Of a stretch of 64,000 nt of DNA, positions 25,442 to 33,870 are shown piece after piece. The stretch is from positions 186,001-250,000 of the forward strand of contig NZ_LMAK01000014.1 in assembly GCF_001439665.1 (NCBI RefSeq), read 5' to 3'. The position numbers and the translations under genes are program-made. The notes under the pieces were generated by a model. It was not told the origin of the DNA. It saw only the letters and a list, made by a program, of their open reading frames with translations, and ran no database searches. Source of the DNA: Formosa algae. GTDB lineage: Bacteria > Bacteroidota > Bacteroidia > Flavobacteriales > Flavobacteriaceae. The first letter of the stretch is position 1; the number at the start of each line of letters is the position of its first letter.

Positions 25442-26020
25442 TTATAAGTTAAGAGTATAGTCTTCTAGAGATTCTAATTTTTTAGCAACTAAAATGTTCC
25501 ATTTTTCTTGAACATCTTCTAGGGTTGAATGCTTAGTCTCCGCATCATATAGGCGTTGGTAATTAATATAATCTTGGAATACTGTTTTATGAATGCGTCT
25601 GTAATCTGATTCTGAGACCTGTCCTATATTGCGTTTAACAAAATGTATTTCTTTTCTCATTTTTCTAGCAAAGAGTTCTGCAATATCAAAATGTAATTGT
25701 TCATGATCTATTATTGCACTACTGTCTGTACTTATCCATGAGAGATGTTTATAGAATTTGGCCAACACCCGATACTCATACTTACCATTTTTGTAAGCGG
25801 AAGGTATAATTATGATATTAGCACCTGTTAACGCTTTACCGGTAGCTTCAGCTGTTGCTTTTCCAAGAAAATCTGTTCTTTTTAATTTTCTGTTGGCTGT
25901 CCAAATAATACCTTCATCAGTGTCTAGTACTAATTTATCTACAGTCTGAGCACACAAATGAGTTGTATAACTTAAAATGATAAATAAAGGAATAAAGAAG
26001 ACTTTAATCACGTGATTCAT
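25442..26020 (-). CDS. exported DUF922-like putative zinc protease
   Basis: 192 residues with a signal peptide (residues 8-25, cleavage after LCAQ). Residues 112-121 contain HEQLHFDIAE, an HExxH zinc-binding motif with a following Glu, as in DUF922 proteins, which are predicted metalloproteases. Upstream of it is the family's opening block with WTANRKLKRTDFLGK (W..F.G). Length and layout fit. No target known. Single gene after a hairpin that ends the next upstream gene. Confidence 0.8.
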   Translation of the reverse strand: MNHVIKVFFIPLFIILSYTTHLCAQTVDKLVLDTDEGIIWTANRKLKRTDFLGKATAEATGKALTGANIIIIPSAYKNGKYEYRVLAKFYKHLSWISTDSSAIIDHEQLHFDIAELFARKMRKEIHFVKRNIGQVSESDYRRIHKTVFQDYINYQRLYDAETKHSTLEDVQEKWNILVAKKLESLEDYTLNL

Positions 26021-26048
26021 AGTATAAACTTACAAATTCTTAATACGA

Positions 26049-26093
26049 AACAAAGGTAATTATGTTTGATTTTATGACATGATTACCTTTGTT
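26049..26093 (-). terminator. hairpin, probable terminator
   Basis: AACAAAGGTAAT (26049-26060) pairs with ATTACCTTTGTT (26082-26093) across a 21-base loop that itself can pair (ATGT/ACAT). It lies just after the stop of the gene at 26121; the T-run is short. Confidence 0.6.
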
Positions 26094-26120
26094 ATATTGT
26101 ATTTAAAATGTAAGACTGGT

Positions 26121-26714
26121 CTACAGTCTGTCTGTAAGTGTTTTAGGTAATATTCTTTCTAAAATGGCTTTCTGACTTTTTTCGATGACTAAAAATTTCC
26201 AATTGGTTTCTCCATTTTCAGAAATAGCATAAGCATCTTTTTTAGCATAAATATTATACACTTCGGTGTCTTTGTTATAAGAGACATTTTCTGCACCGAA
26301 GGTTTGGTCAAAAGAGGCTTTAGTTAGGCTTAATCTGTTGGCAGTTTGTGTTTCAGTTTCTTCTAAATCACTATTAATTTTTATATTCATTTCGCTAGAA
26401 TACGTCAATAAAGCGTAATATTTAGATTCAATTTGTTCTGCATCTTCAACAGCTATAACCTTCGGGTCTATAATTTCAAACTCCATGGCCGGGTTATTAA
26501 ATGTTTGTTCTAAAACTGTAATTAATTGCGCTTTTGGAATAATTTCAAAAAACTCTGGTGTAATGTAATCCATAGATTTTTCGAACTCCATATTCACAAT
26601 ATCATTTAAATAATTACTGAATTCAGACTCAATATTTTTTTTATAATCTTGCGCAAATCCAACCGTACAAAAGGTTAAAAATAAAAGTGTAATTACGTTG
26701 TGCTTTAAAGTCAT
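26121..26714 (-). CDS. exported protein of unknown function
   Basis: 197 residues with a signal peptide ending at VGFAQ. The mature region starts with YKKNIESEFSNYLNDIVNME and MDYITPEFFEIIPKAQLI, a helix-rich NTF2-like style opening. The rest is beta strands with ETNWKFLVIEKS near the end, also as in NTF2-like domains (final strand W.f..i). No catalytic residues stand out. Not in an obvious operon. Confidence 0.65.
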   Translation of the reverse strand: MTLKHNVITLLFLTFCTVGFAQDYKKNIESEFSNYLNDIVNMEFEKSMDYITPEFFEIIPKAQLITVLEQTFNNPAMEFEIIDPKVIAVEDAEQIESKYYALLTYSSEMNIKINSDLEETETQTANRLSLTKASFDQTFGAENVSYNKDTEVYNIYAKKDAYAISENGETNWKFLVIEKSQKAILERILPKTLTDRL

Positions 26715-26845
26715 AATGTAGATTTAAATTTTGGTTTGTTTTGCTAAAATACCGAATACAAAACTTTTAATTTATGTAAATGCTGAAAATATTAATTAAA
26801 CGTTACAAATTAAAACAACTGATTGATTGCGATTTAAATGATAAC

Positions 26846-27439
26846 TTATTCTGTAATGTCTTGCTTTAATGCGATGATATCTGAAAGCTTTTGCATTTCG
26901 CCTTTTACACCTTTTCTAATCACAATAAATAGAATAACCGCAATCACAATGTACGATACGTCTATAAAAACAATATTCCAAAGTGGCATATACTGACTAA
27001 ATTCTGGGGTGATAAGGTAGAAGCCAACGGTATATAATATCACAATAATTGGAGCCACTACTTGATGAATCATGGTTCTGAATTTATGAAACGCTATGGT
27101 ATGTTCTGTAGCCTTTAAAGAATTGTCTAGTATATTAATATGTTTGGCTTTTTGTATACTTTTTAATTCAATACCAATCCTAAATATTAAACCAAAAATC
27201 ATTAATCCAGCACCTATTCTACTTAAGGTATATTGTACAGGTGCAACAAAATAAAAGAATAAAGAAATAACAATTAGAGTGGTTAGTAAAATGGTTATTG
27301 TACCATAATAGAACATGTAATTTTCTTTTTCTTTTGTTCTTATCTTTTTATATAAATTATCAAAATCAATGGTAGAAACATGTAGTTGATTCTTACTTGT
27401 ATTCCAATGACTTTGTAGGGTTTTAAAATCGCTACTCAT
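26846..27439 (-). CDS. four-helix membrane protein paired with ECF sigma factor
   Basis: 197 residues. A soluble N terminus (residues 1-40, SDFKTLQSHWNTSKNQLHVS) is followed by two transmembrane pairs at about 43-90 and 128-180, then a short cytoplasmic tail with MQKLSDIIALKQD. Its start overlaps the end of the sigma gene by eight bases. The cytoplasmic N terminus plus membrane segments make it the likely anti-sigma factor for that sigma, although no known anti-sigma motif is visible. Confidence 0.75.
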   Translation of the reverse strand: MSSDFKTLQSHWNTSKNQLHVSTIDFDNLYKKIRTKEKENYMFYYGTITILLTTLIVISLFFYFVAPVQYTLSRIGAGLMIFGLIFRIGIELKSIQKAKHINILDNSLKATEHTIAFHKFRTMIHQVVAPIIVILYTVGFYLITPEFSQYMPLWNIVFIDVSYIVIAVILFIVIRKGVKGEMQKLSDIIALKQDITE

Positions 27440-27938
27440 GGGTGTTTTGTTTTAAAATAGATTCTAGACGTTTCTTTATTCTGTGTGTTTTTACTCTTAC
27501 GTTTATGGCGTTAATACCGATTACTTCGGCAATGCTGTTGTAATCCTGATTTTCTAAAACCATCATTATAATTAAACGATCTATTTTTTTTAATTGTCCG
27601 ATGGCTTTATAGAGTTCTGGTATGTCGCTTTGTTTGCTGCTTTCTGTATGGTTGGTGTCGGATTGATTTTCAAGTTCTGATTCTGAAAAACGCCTCACTT
27701 TTTTGTCCTTTTTTACGTATTGTAAACACGTGTTTACTGTAATTCTGTAAATCCATGTTTTATAAGATGAAGCTCCACGAAATTTATCTAAATTATTCCA
27801 GACGCTAATAAATATATCTTGAGATAAATCGTTGGCTGTATCCTGATCTCCTTTTACAAAACCCAGACACATTTGTAAAACCATGGGATGATGTTGGCGG
27901 TAGATGGTTTCAAAAGATTCGTTTTTATTAGTTTTCAT
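27432..27938 (-). CDS. ECF RNA polymerase sigma factor
   Basis: 168 residues from the ATG at 27938 (MKTNKNESFETIYRQHHPMV); an in-frame ATG 15 bases further upstream is also possible. Region 2 includes DQDTANDLSQDIFISVWNNL and YKTWIYRITVNTCLQYVKK; region 4 includes IDRLIIMMVLENQDYNSIAE and NVRVKTHRIKKRLES. The start overlaps the hydrolase gene upstream by 11 bases and the end overlaps the membrane-partner gene, so hydrolase, sigma and anti-sigma candidate are translationally linked. It is distinct from the sigma factor at 16.3 kb. Confidence 0.88.
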   Translation of the reverse strand: MKTNKNESFETIYRQHHPMVLQMCLGFVKGDQDTANDLSQDIFISVWNNLDKFRGASSYKTWIYRITVNTCLQYVKKDKKVRRFSESELENQSDTNHTESSKQSDIPELYKAIGQLKKIDRLIIMMVLENQDYNSIAEVIGINAINVRVKTHRIKKRLESILKQNTHE

Positions 27939-28812
27939 CGACAAGAAAATCATTTACAGATTTATAAAACCATTCCGGCTGATCGAACATTACAAAATGC
28001 TTAGAGTTACTAGCCATTTGTATTGTTTTGTTGGTTAAATTGGCATACTGTTTTTCATAATTTTGTTTAGCCACAATGACATCTGGAAAAGAAGCTCCTA
28101 AAATTAAAGTTTCGCAGCTAACGTCTTTTAAAGTTGGTCGTAAATCCAATTTTAATAAATCTGTGTAGCCATACACCCAAGTTTTACGATCTGCGTTTAT
28201 CATCCAATTTGTAATAGCGTCTTGATTGTCTGTGTTAATTGTCATGTTCATGGCCATCATTTTAGCCATAGATTTAAATTGATCGACTTCCATATTTAGC
28301 ATTTGAGTATTATACGGACTCTCGTAATAAAAATGTTCTGCTGGTACTTGTGGCATCATCACTTCACGCATACAAGGTAAGGCATCAACAATAATAATTT
28401 TAGAAATGGTATTTGGAAGTGCTGCAGCAATATCTACGGCTAAATTTCCTCCCATACTGTGTCCTATAATTATTACATTATTTAGTTTTTCAGTAGTAAT
28501 ATACGCTATTATTGCTTTTTTAATTGTGTCATACCAAGGCATTTCAATTGGAGCATGGCCATTAAAACCTGCATAAGATACGAAAAGAGACGAGTGTGCT
28601 GTGTTTATATGATTTGCAGTGTCTTTAAAAACAGATCCTGGTGTTGCAAAACCTGGAAGAAATAATATGGGCAGACCTTTACCGACAGTTTCTATAGTTA
28701 TGGCTTTAGGTTCTGTGCGGTTTATGCATTCTATTTTTGCGAAACATTTAAAATTCAGTGCAGTATTGAATGTAAAAATACTTAAGACGATAATTTTGAT
28801 ACAAGTTTTCAT
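27928..28812 (-). CDS. exported alpha/beta hydrolase
   Basis: 294 residues with a signal peptide at 1-25. The fold begins KGLPILFLPGFATPGSVFKD (oxyanion strand), and the nucleophile elbow is VIIGHSMGGNLAVDIA, Ser in GHSMGG. The acid is likely Asp in LGASFPDVIV and the His is in SKHFVMFDQP. It could be an esterase, lipase or proline-iminopeptidase-like enzyme; the substrate is not known. First gene of the unit with the second ECF sigma factor, which is an unusual partner. Confidence 0.88.
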   Translation of the reverse strand: MKTCIKIIVLSIFTFNTALNFKCFAKIECINRTEPKAITIETVGKGLPILFLPGFATPGSVFKDTANHINTAHSSLFVSYAGFNGHAPIEMPWYDTIKKAIIAYITTEKLNNVIIIGHSMGGNLAVDIAAALPNTISKIIIVDALPCMREVMMPQVPAEHFYYESPYNTQMLNMEVDQFKSMAKMMAMNMTINTDNQDAITNWMINADRKTWVYGYTDLLKLDLRPTLKDVSCETLILGASFPDVIVAKQNYEKQYANLTNKTIQMASNSKHFVMFDQPEWFYKSVNDFLVDEN

Positions 28813-28986
28813 ATTACTATTGTTTTTAACGGTTTACACACCTTTGATTAAAAAAACAGTATTTGTTACACTTTAAAATTGATTTTTTTTAAAAATATCT
28901 GAATATAACAGATTTAAGTATGTAGAATAGAACTGAAGCAGGTTTTTAATCAATAGTTAATCAGTGTGTTATGTATGACAAATAAA

Positions 28987-29035
28987 AAAACACTACATCA
29001 ATACATATTTTTAAGTATGCAGGATATAGTGTTTT
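28987..29035. terminator. long hairpin, possible terminator
   Basis: AAAACACTA (28987-28995) pairs with TAGTGTTTT (29027-29035); an inner ATAC/GTAT pairing shortens the loop. It lies 50 bases after the stop of the lipoprotein gene at 29085 and has T-runs on both strands. Confidence 0.6.
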
Positions 29036-29084
29036 AATTATAGGAATTTAAACTAAATATTAAAAAAGTAGTGGGATACGTGTT

Positions 29085-30017
29085 TTAGTGCTTTAGTTTC
29101 AGTTCGTCGCGTTTAGCTTCATCAGCTATGCTTTTTTGTTTCCAATAAGGCTCTTGCAAGCTGGCTTTTAAAGTTGCCGTGGTTACCAAACCATCTCCAT
29201 TATCTTCAGTCCATCCCATAATTTTGTATGGAAACTGATTTTCTACATCAAAGGTTAATGTTCTATCAAGATTTAAGTATGTCACGGTATATTTAATTAG
29301 TTCCTGAGTTTCAGTTTTACTTATTGTGGCTTTAGAAGCATTCATTTTTTTATGAGATGACCGACTATAAATTGTCGACGGAATTATAGCAATTTCGCCT
29401 GCTTCTAATTGTCCGTTCTGAATGCGAATACGAGTCATTAAATCCTCTTCCAATAAAGCAACAGCTAATTCTCGAGTGTCGTCCCCTTCAGATTCAAAAT
29501 AAGAGAATTGTTTAAAATTATACTTTTCTCCATCCAGATTAAGTTGTGTAAAAGTCTGTCCACACCATTCTTGTATACTGGTTGTAGACTTTAAAGTGAA
29601 CGGATGTGATTTATAATCTATGGGTGTAAAAGTAGACGTGAGTATAGAGTAATCGTAAATTCCAGTTGTAAATTTACGCACATGGTTAAGTTTCATGACA
29701 GAAACCTGATCTGCTCCCGCAGTTTGTGGTCTATCTAATTTTACTTGTTTACTTAATGAAAAGGGCTCGGTTACAAAAATTAAAACCACTTCGCCATCAC
29801 GAATCGTTCCGTATTTAGATTGCTTTAAAGTATAGCTACTAATCTCTGCTTTCCCGGAATACCAATACGATTTAAAATCGGTTGGTTTAGGTGTCTCATT
29901 AGTTTTTTTAGTAGTGTTAGATTCAGAAACTTCTGGATTTACAGTGGTCTTTTGCTCTTGTTTAGATTGACAGGATAATGTTGTAAATAAAGCTAAAAGG
30001 AGTAATATTTTATACAT
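29085..30017 (-). CDS. conserved Bacteroidota lipoprotein
   Basis: 310 residues; lipobox TLSC puts the lipid Cys at 16. After a Thr/Lys-rich linker the domain opens SYWYSGKAEISSYTLKQSKY and continues with DGEVVLIFVTEPF and TSIQEWCGQTFTQLNLDG. I recall this pattern from widespread Bacteroidota lipoproteins that databases often label septum formation inhibitor Maf, a mistaken transfer; there is no Maf fold here. Beta-rich and outer-membrane or periplasmic by its lipid anchor. Function unknown. Confidence 0.8.
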   Translation of the reverse strand: MYKILLLLALFTTLSCQSKQEQKTTVNPEVSESNTTKKTNETPKPTDFKSYWYSGKAEISSYTLKQSKYGTIRDGEVVLIFVTEPFSLSKQVKLDRPQTAGADQVSVMKLNHVRKFTTGIYDYSILTSTFTPIDYKSHPFTLKSTTSIQEWCGQTFTQLNLDGEKYNFKQFSYFESEGDDTRELAVALLEEDLMTRIRIQNGQLEAGEIAIIPSTIYSRSSHKKMNASKATISKTETQELIKYTVTYLNLDRTLTFDVENQFPYKIMGWTEDNGDGLVTTATLKASLQEPYWKQKSIADEAKRDELKLKH

Positions 30018-30327
30018 AAGAATAGTATTAAATTTAGTTTGTAATACGCATATAACTGTGTGAGCTATTTAGATTCAGACGTGTGTCTTGACTATAAATT
30101 ACAAAAAATACTGTTCTATGTTGTAATCTTTTTCTATTCTGTTGATTTTTTAAATATTCATTTTGAATTTGTTTCCTTTTACCATTCTTCAAGTATAGAC
30201 TTTTACAAGGCTTTATGCCCATTTTATCATCTTTCATATATTATTTTGAACGCTATTTTGAACTCTAAAGATAGAATGATTGAAGGTAATTAAAGGTTAT
30301 AATTTTAGAACAATGTAAATATTTCTT
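30018..30327. other. intergenic stretch without a supported gene
   Basis: 310 AT-rich bases. Short frames of 67 and 77 codons occur on opposite strands over each other; neither has a recognisable start context, signal peptide or motif, so neither is called. Confidence 0.5.
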
Positions 30328-30786
30328 TTATTTCATTTTACTTTTTGCGATAAAAAAATTAACGTCTTGCTGTTCTAATTTAGACTTAGGTAAGGTAAAG
30401 GCAAAGGTTTTTTTTAGATTTATAGTCAACCAAATTCTATCTTTTTTTACTTCTATATCCTTTACCCAATCCCAACTTTTATTTTCTATGAGATCTTTGT
30501 TAACGTGTTTAATTACAATGTTATCAGGATTAAAAGAAACTAAAGCATCAAAGTTTAGATGTTGTCCCATAGTTTTAGTACTATAATACTGTAAAGGCCA
30601 TAATATAAAGATAATGATAAGAACATATATAGTAGTAGAAACGATGGGATGTGTACTATATATTGGCAATGTAATTCCCATAATTGCTGTAAGGAAGAGA
30701 TATTTCCAAACAGATTTTTTTTAAAAGAAATGAATTTTAGATCTAAATATATTATTAAAATCAGAAACTAATCTGTATTCTCTCAT
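30328..30786 (-). pseudogene. YcxB-like membrane protein gene with in-frame stop
   Basis: The downstream frame encodes 117 residues: one to two hydrophobic helices, then FNPDNIVIKHVNKDLIENKS and WDWVKDIEVKKDRIWLTINL, a YcxB-like domain. Upstream in the same frame, after one TAA (30721-30723), the reading continues to an ATG at 30786 that starts MREYRLVSDFNNIFRSKIHFF, a fitting N terminus for the family. Joined, the two parts make about 151 residues plus one stop, the expected layout. The TAA is directly followed by AAAAAA. I read it as a gene broken by one nonsense change; the ATG at 30681 may still give a shortened product. Confidence 0.7.
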
Positions 30787-30843
30787 TGTTGTTTTTTTGT
30801 TCAAATTTCAGATATATATACTTAGTATAATAGGCGAAGTGTA

Positions 30844-31265
30844 TTAAATTTCCTGGGCATTTATAAACTGTGTGATTATATTTTCAATTGCACTATTTTT
30901 AAAATCAAACCAATCTTTACGATGGGGAGAATTATCTATTGCATATTTAAAATGACTAAAAGGCTTTTTTTGTTCAAGAATGGTGTTTAGTTCCATTTAC
31001 AAAGGCTTATCTTTTAATTGTTCTGTAAACTTTTCCCATATTTTAAAGGATTGAAAACTATCTAATGGTTCTATTTTAGTAAATCGGCTTTTTTGTCTTC
31101 AATAGCATCTAATTGCTCCTGAAAGCTCTCTTTAAAAATATATTCATCTATAAATTCTGAAGAATCTGGAATGGCAATTATTTCGCCTGTTTTCACATTA
31201 AAGTAGCACATACATCCGCAATCTAATTCTTGCGCAATGTTTTTAAAAATCTTGCAGAGATACTT
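30844..31265 (-). pseudogene. UPF0158-like gene remnant
   Basis: Three pieces of one protein can be read on the minus strand. Piece one: NIAQELDCGCMCYFNVKTGE and IIAIPDSSEFIDEYIFKE. After a frameshift near 31088: TKIEPLDSFQSFKIWEKF. Then an in-frame TAA after KDKPL, followed by MELNTILEQKKPFSHFKYAI and DNSPHRKDWFDFK. This order matches UPF0158 family proteins, where the cysteine-containing start, the SFxSFKxMExF block and the KPFxxFK...DWF block occur in one chain. There is no start codon before the first piece. It adjoins the broken YcxB-like gene. Confidence 0.75.
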
Positions 31266-31347
31266 TTATTATTTTAAGTTATTTTTAATAATCTAAAGTT
31301 ATAAGAAAAAATATATAGGAGTCTCAGTATTGTGTTTAAATACCAAA

Positions 31348-32547
31348 CTAATATGTGTTAAACTCATTTATAATATCTTTTAATTGCAGTTTTAAATCTT
31401 CTCCGGTATCAAACACCATTTGCTCATTACTAGGAAAATCTATTGGTCTATTACGTAATAGTTCGCGATCTTCTTTAATTAAGGCACGTTCGTCTTTTTG
31501 ATCGTATCTGTTTTTTCTATAATATTCGGCATATCTGTTTTCAAAAATAAAACCACTATCTATAGGGAAGTTGTCTATAACCTGATTCGTTTTTAAATCG
31601 GTATACACCACGTTTGCTAAAATTTGAGCTTCTTTACTTTGTACGGTTTCTATAAACCTGTAATTAATGTTTATAATTTTATCTTCTTTGATGAAATTCC
31701 CTAAACTGTCCTTTACAGGATTTCCTTTTCTATCTTTTTTGTAAGTCGTACCATCTACAATTTTACGTTCTCTAAAAATTTCACGCTGATTAATACGCTC
31801 TGGAGAAACATTAATTTGCCTTAAATTAAGTTGCATGGCATAGTCATAGTTTACATTTTGTGCTTTTTGAGCATGATACACACTCCATTGTTTGTCTAAA
31901 CCGTAGGTTTCAAAATTCAATAAGTCGTTTTGTAAACGGTTTGGAATTATTTGCCGTGTTTGATTGTTTATGGTGACCAAAATATAATCTATACCTCTTA
32001 TCTGTGCATCGTTTATAAGTTGATAGGTGTTTTTGTAATTTGGAGATATTTGATTTAAATACACTAAATTATCGTAGGCTTGACGAATATCTGTTTTGTT
32101 TTTAGACGCAATTAATTTTAAGCTACTTGTATAAATATAACCTGAAAGATTTTTTTTAGATTCAATAGTTAATTGGTTATAATCTTTAAAATTGAAAGTT
32201 ACATCTTTGCCATCGACGCTTAATGGTAAAATAGGTTTTATAGCCTCTTGTCTTGAGCTTAAAGTGTTATATAAGTCGAAAATTTCTTGATAATTTTCAG
32301 GATTACCATCCATTTTTAAATAAGTTATTTTACTTAAATCTCGTGCTTCCCCCTTCGTAAATGCATCTTCAAGCATGATAATAAATTCAGCTTTACGTTT
32401 TTTTTCTTTATTGTTTTGAAGCTTATCTATTGCTGTATATATGGCATAATCGTAATCTCCAGAATACACTGCCTTTTCTACCTGTTTAGCCGTGTTACAA
32501 GCTATTAAAGTTAACGATGTTAAAAGTATAAGTAAAGTTCTTTTCAT
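31348..32547 (-). CDS. conserved flavobacterial lipoprotein
   Basis: 399 residues; lipobox LIAC gives a lipid Cys at 17. Residues 20-130 are helical with VEKAVYSGDYDYAIYTAIDK, like the first TPR-style repeats. The rest is beta-rich with many Asn and Arg, containing TTYKKDRKGNPVKDSLGNFI. The ending DTGEDLKLQLKDIINEF resembles other Bacteroidota lipoproteins of this size. The family has no assigned function that I know. Single gene, downstream of the pseudogene patch. Confidence 0.75.
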   Translation of the reverse strand: MKRTLLILLTSLTLIACNTAKQVEKAVYSGDYDYAIYTAIDKLQNNKEKKRKAEFIIMLEDAFTKGEARDLSKITYLKMDGNPENYQEIFDLYNTLSSRQEAIKPILPLSVDGKDVTFNFKDYNQLTIESKKNLSGYIYTSSLKLIASKNKTDIRQAYDNLVYLNQISPNYKNTYQLINDAQIRGIDYILVTINNQTRQIIPNRLQNDLLNFETYGLDKQWSVYHAQKAQNVNYDYAMQLNLRQINVSPERINQREIFRERKIVDGTTYKKDRKGNPVKDSLGNFIKEDKIININYRFIETVQSKEAQILANVVYTDLKTNQVIDNFPIDSGFIFENRYAEYYRKNRYDQKDERALIKEDRELLRNRPIDFPSNEQMVFDTGEDLKLQLKDIINEFNTY

Positions 32548-32777
32548 AGTTTGGAAATGTAATGATAATTACTACATGTCAATAGTAGTGCCAAAAAAAC
32601 TTTCTAAATTACTTTAGAAGATTATAAGTGTTTTCTAATTGTTGTTTTGTGTTTTTATTAATCAGTCTGAAGAGATAACAAAATATTTGATTTTAGACAT
32701 TTAAATAAAGTTATTAATTTGATAGCTAGAAACTTATGTAGTATTCTTAATACGCGCTAAGATTTTGTGTTTCAGAA

Positions 32778-33797
32778 CTAAAGTTCAATAAATTCCTCAT
32801 CACTTAAAGTTTTTAAGAATGCGATAAGATTTTCTTTTTCTGTATCTGTAAGCGGAATTCTGTTTTCATTTTCTTTTAAAATCGGATCGAGATTATCGGC
32901 ATCTAAAACGCCTGCATCTAAATAATCTAATAGATCTGTTAAGCTTTGAAACTGACCGAAACTTCCGTAAGGAGCTGTATATTCAATATTTCTTAGCGAT
33001 GGGACGCGGAAACTCATATAATCGTCTAACTCTAAAGAGACTCTAGCGCGTCCGCCCTCTTCGGTATCTGGATTTAAAGGAAATCCAATATTTCTAAAAC
33101 TTTGGTCGGTAAATAATTCGGTACTGTGACAACTGATGCATTTATCTTGAAAGACAGTATACCCAGCGGCTTCTTGTTCTGTAAACGTTTCGCCTTCTTC
33201 TCGTTTTACTTTATCGTATTTACTGTTAGCAGATATTAAGGTGTACTCGTATTGGGCAATACTATTATAAATCCCATCTGCGGTAATCCCTTCTCCATTA
33301 AAAGCCTTGTTAAACAGTTCTTCATAAGAACCTTCGGCTTCAAGTTTAGCAATTACTTCTAAAATTGATGAATCCATTTCTTCATAAGTTATAATAGGTA
33401 CTAATGGCTGATCTTCTAATTGTAGTTTACTTCCGTCCCAATTATAAAAATTCATAAATGCCATGTTTTGTATAGAAGGTGCGTTTCGAAGTCCGATGCG
33501 GCCTTCTATTCCAATTCCTTTTGCATTGTGATCTGCAAAGGCATTTTCTTGCATATGGCAACTCGCGCACGAGATGGTATTATCTGCACTCAATAAGGTT
33601 TCATTAAATAGTTTCTCTCCCAATTCTACGCCATAAACAGTAGGTACATTAGTATATACTGTACTATTAAATTCTGGAAAACCGAAAGGAATATCTATGG
33701 TGACTTCAGAGTTAACGTAAGACACAATTTCCGAACTATCGTCACTACACCCAAATACTATTAAAAGTAGGGCAATATGTCTTAAGATGTTTTTCAT
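32778..33797 (-). CDS. diheme cytochrome c peroxidase family, MbnH/MauG-like lipoprotein
   Basis: 339 residues; N-terminal lipobox VFGC. Two heme-binding CxxCH motifs: CASCH (Cys77, Cys80, His81) and CISCH (Cys220, Cys223, His224), the spacing of the bacterial cytochrome c peroxidase/MauG superfamily. It is the gene next to MbnP on the same strand. In methanotrophs MbnH of this family oxidises a Trp of MbnP to kynurenine, which then takes part in copper binding. By neighbourhood I call this the MbnH partner rather than an H2O2-scavenging peroxidase. A hairpin lies in the 73-base gap to MbnP. Confidence 0.85.
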   Translation of the reverse strand: MKNILRHIALLLIVFGCSDDSSEIVSYVNSEVTIDIPFGFPEFNSTVYTNVPTVYGVELGEKLFNETLLSADNTISCASCHMQENAFADHNAKGIGIEGRIGLRNAPSIQNMAFMNFYNWDGSKLQLEDQPLVPIITYEEMDSSILEVIAKLEAEGSYEELFNKAFNGEGITADGIYNSIAQYEYTLISANSKYDKVKREEGETFTEQEAAGYTVFQDKCISCHSTELFTDQSFRNIGFPLNPDTEEGGRARVSLELDDYMSFRVPSLRNIEYTAPYGSFGQFQSLTDLLDYLDAGVLDADNLDPILKENENRIPLTDTEKENLIAFLKTLSDEEFIEL

Positions 33798-33824
33798 GTT
33801 TATGGTTTAGAGAGACTAAATTAA

Positions 33825-33855
33825 GAGTCGGCTAAATGTATTTTATAGCCGACTC
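33825..33855 (-). other. intercistronic hairpin between mbnP-like and mbnH-like genes
   Basis: GAGTCGGCTA / TAGCCGACTC, ten base pairs around an 11-base loop, without a strong T-run. It could stabilise or partly terminate the mRNA so that MbnP is made in excess of the diheme enzyme. Confidence 0.55.
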
Positions 33856-33870
33856 CTAAGATGTTTTGTA

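Noticed and set aside
29085-30017. Septum formation inhibitor Maf
   Set aside because: No Maf fold or motifs; a lipoprotein with lipobox instead, the label being a database error.
30034-30293. Opposite-strand frames of 67 and 77 codons in the gap before the pseudogene patch
   Set aside because: Both overlap each other, lack motifs and are expected by chance in AT-rich DNA.
32778-33797. Plain H2O2-scavenging cytochrome c peroxidase
   Set aside because: Next to MbnP and a copper receptor; the MbnH role fits better, though peroxidase activity is not excluded.
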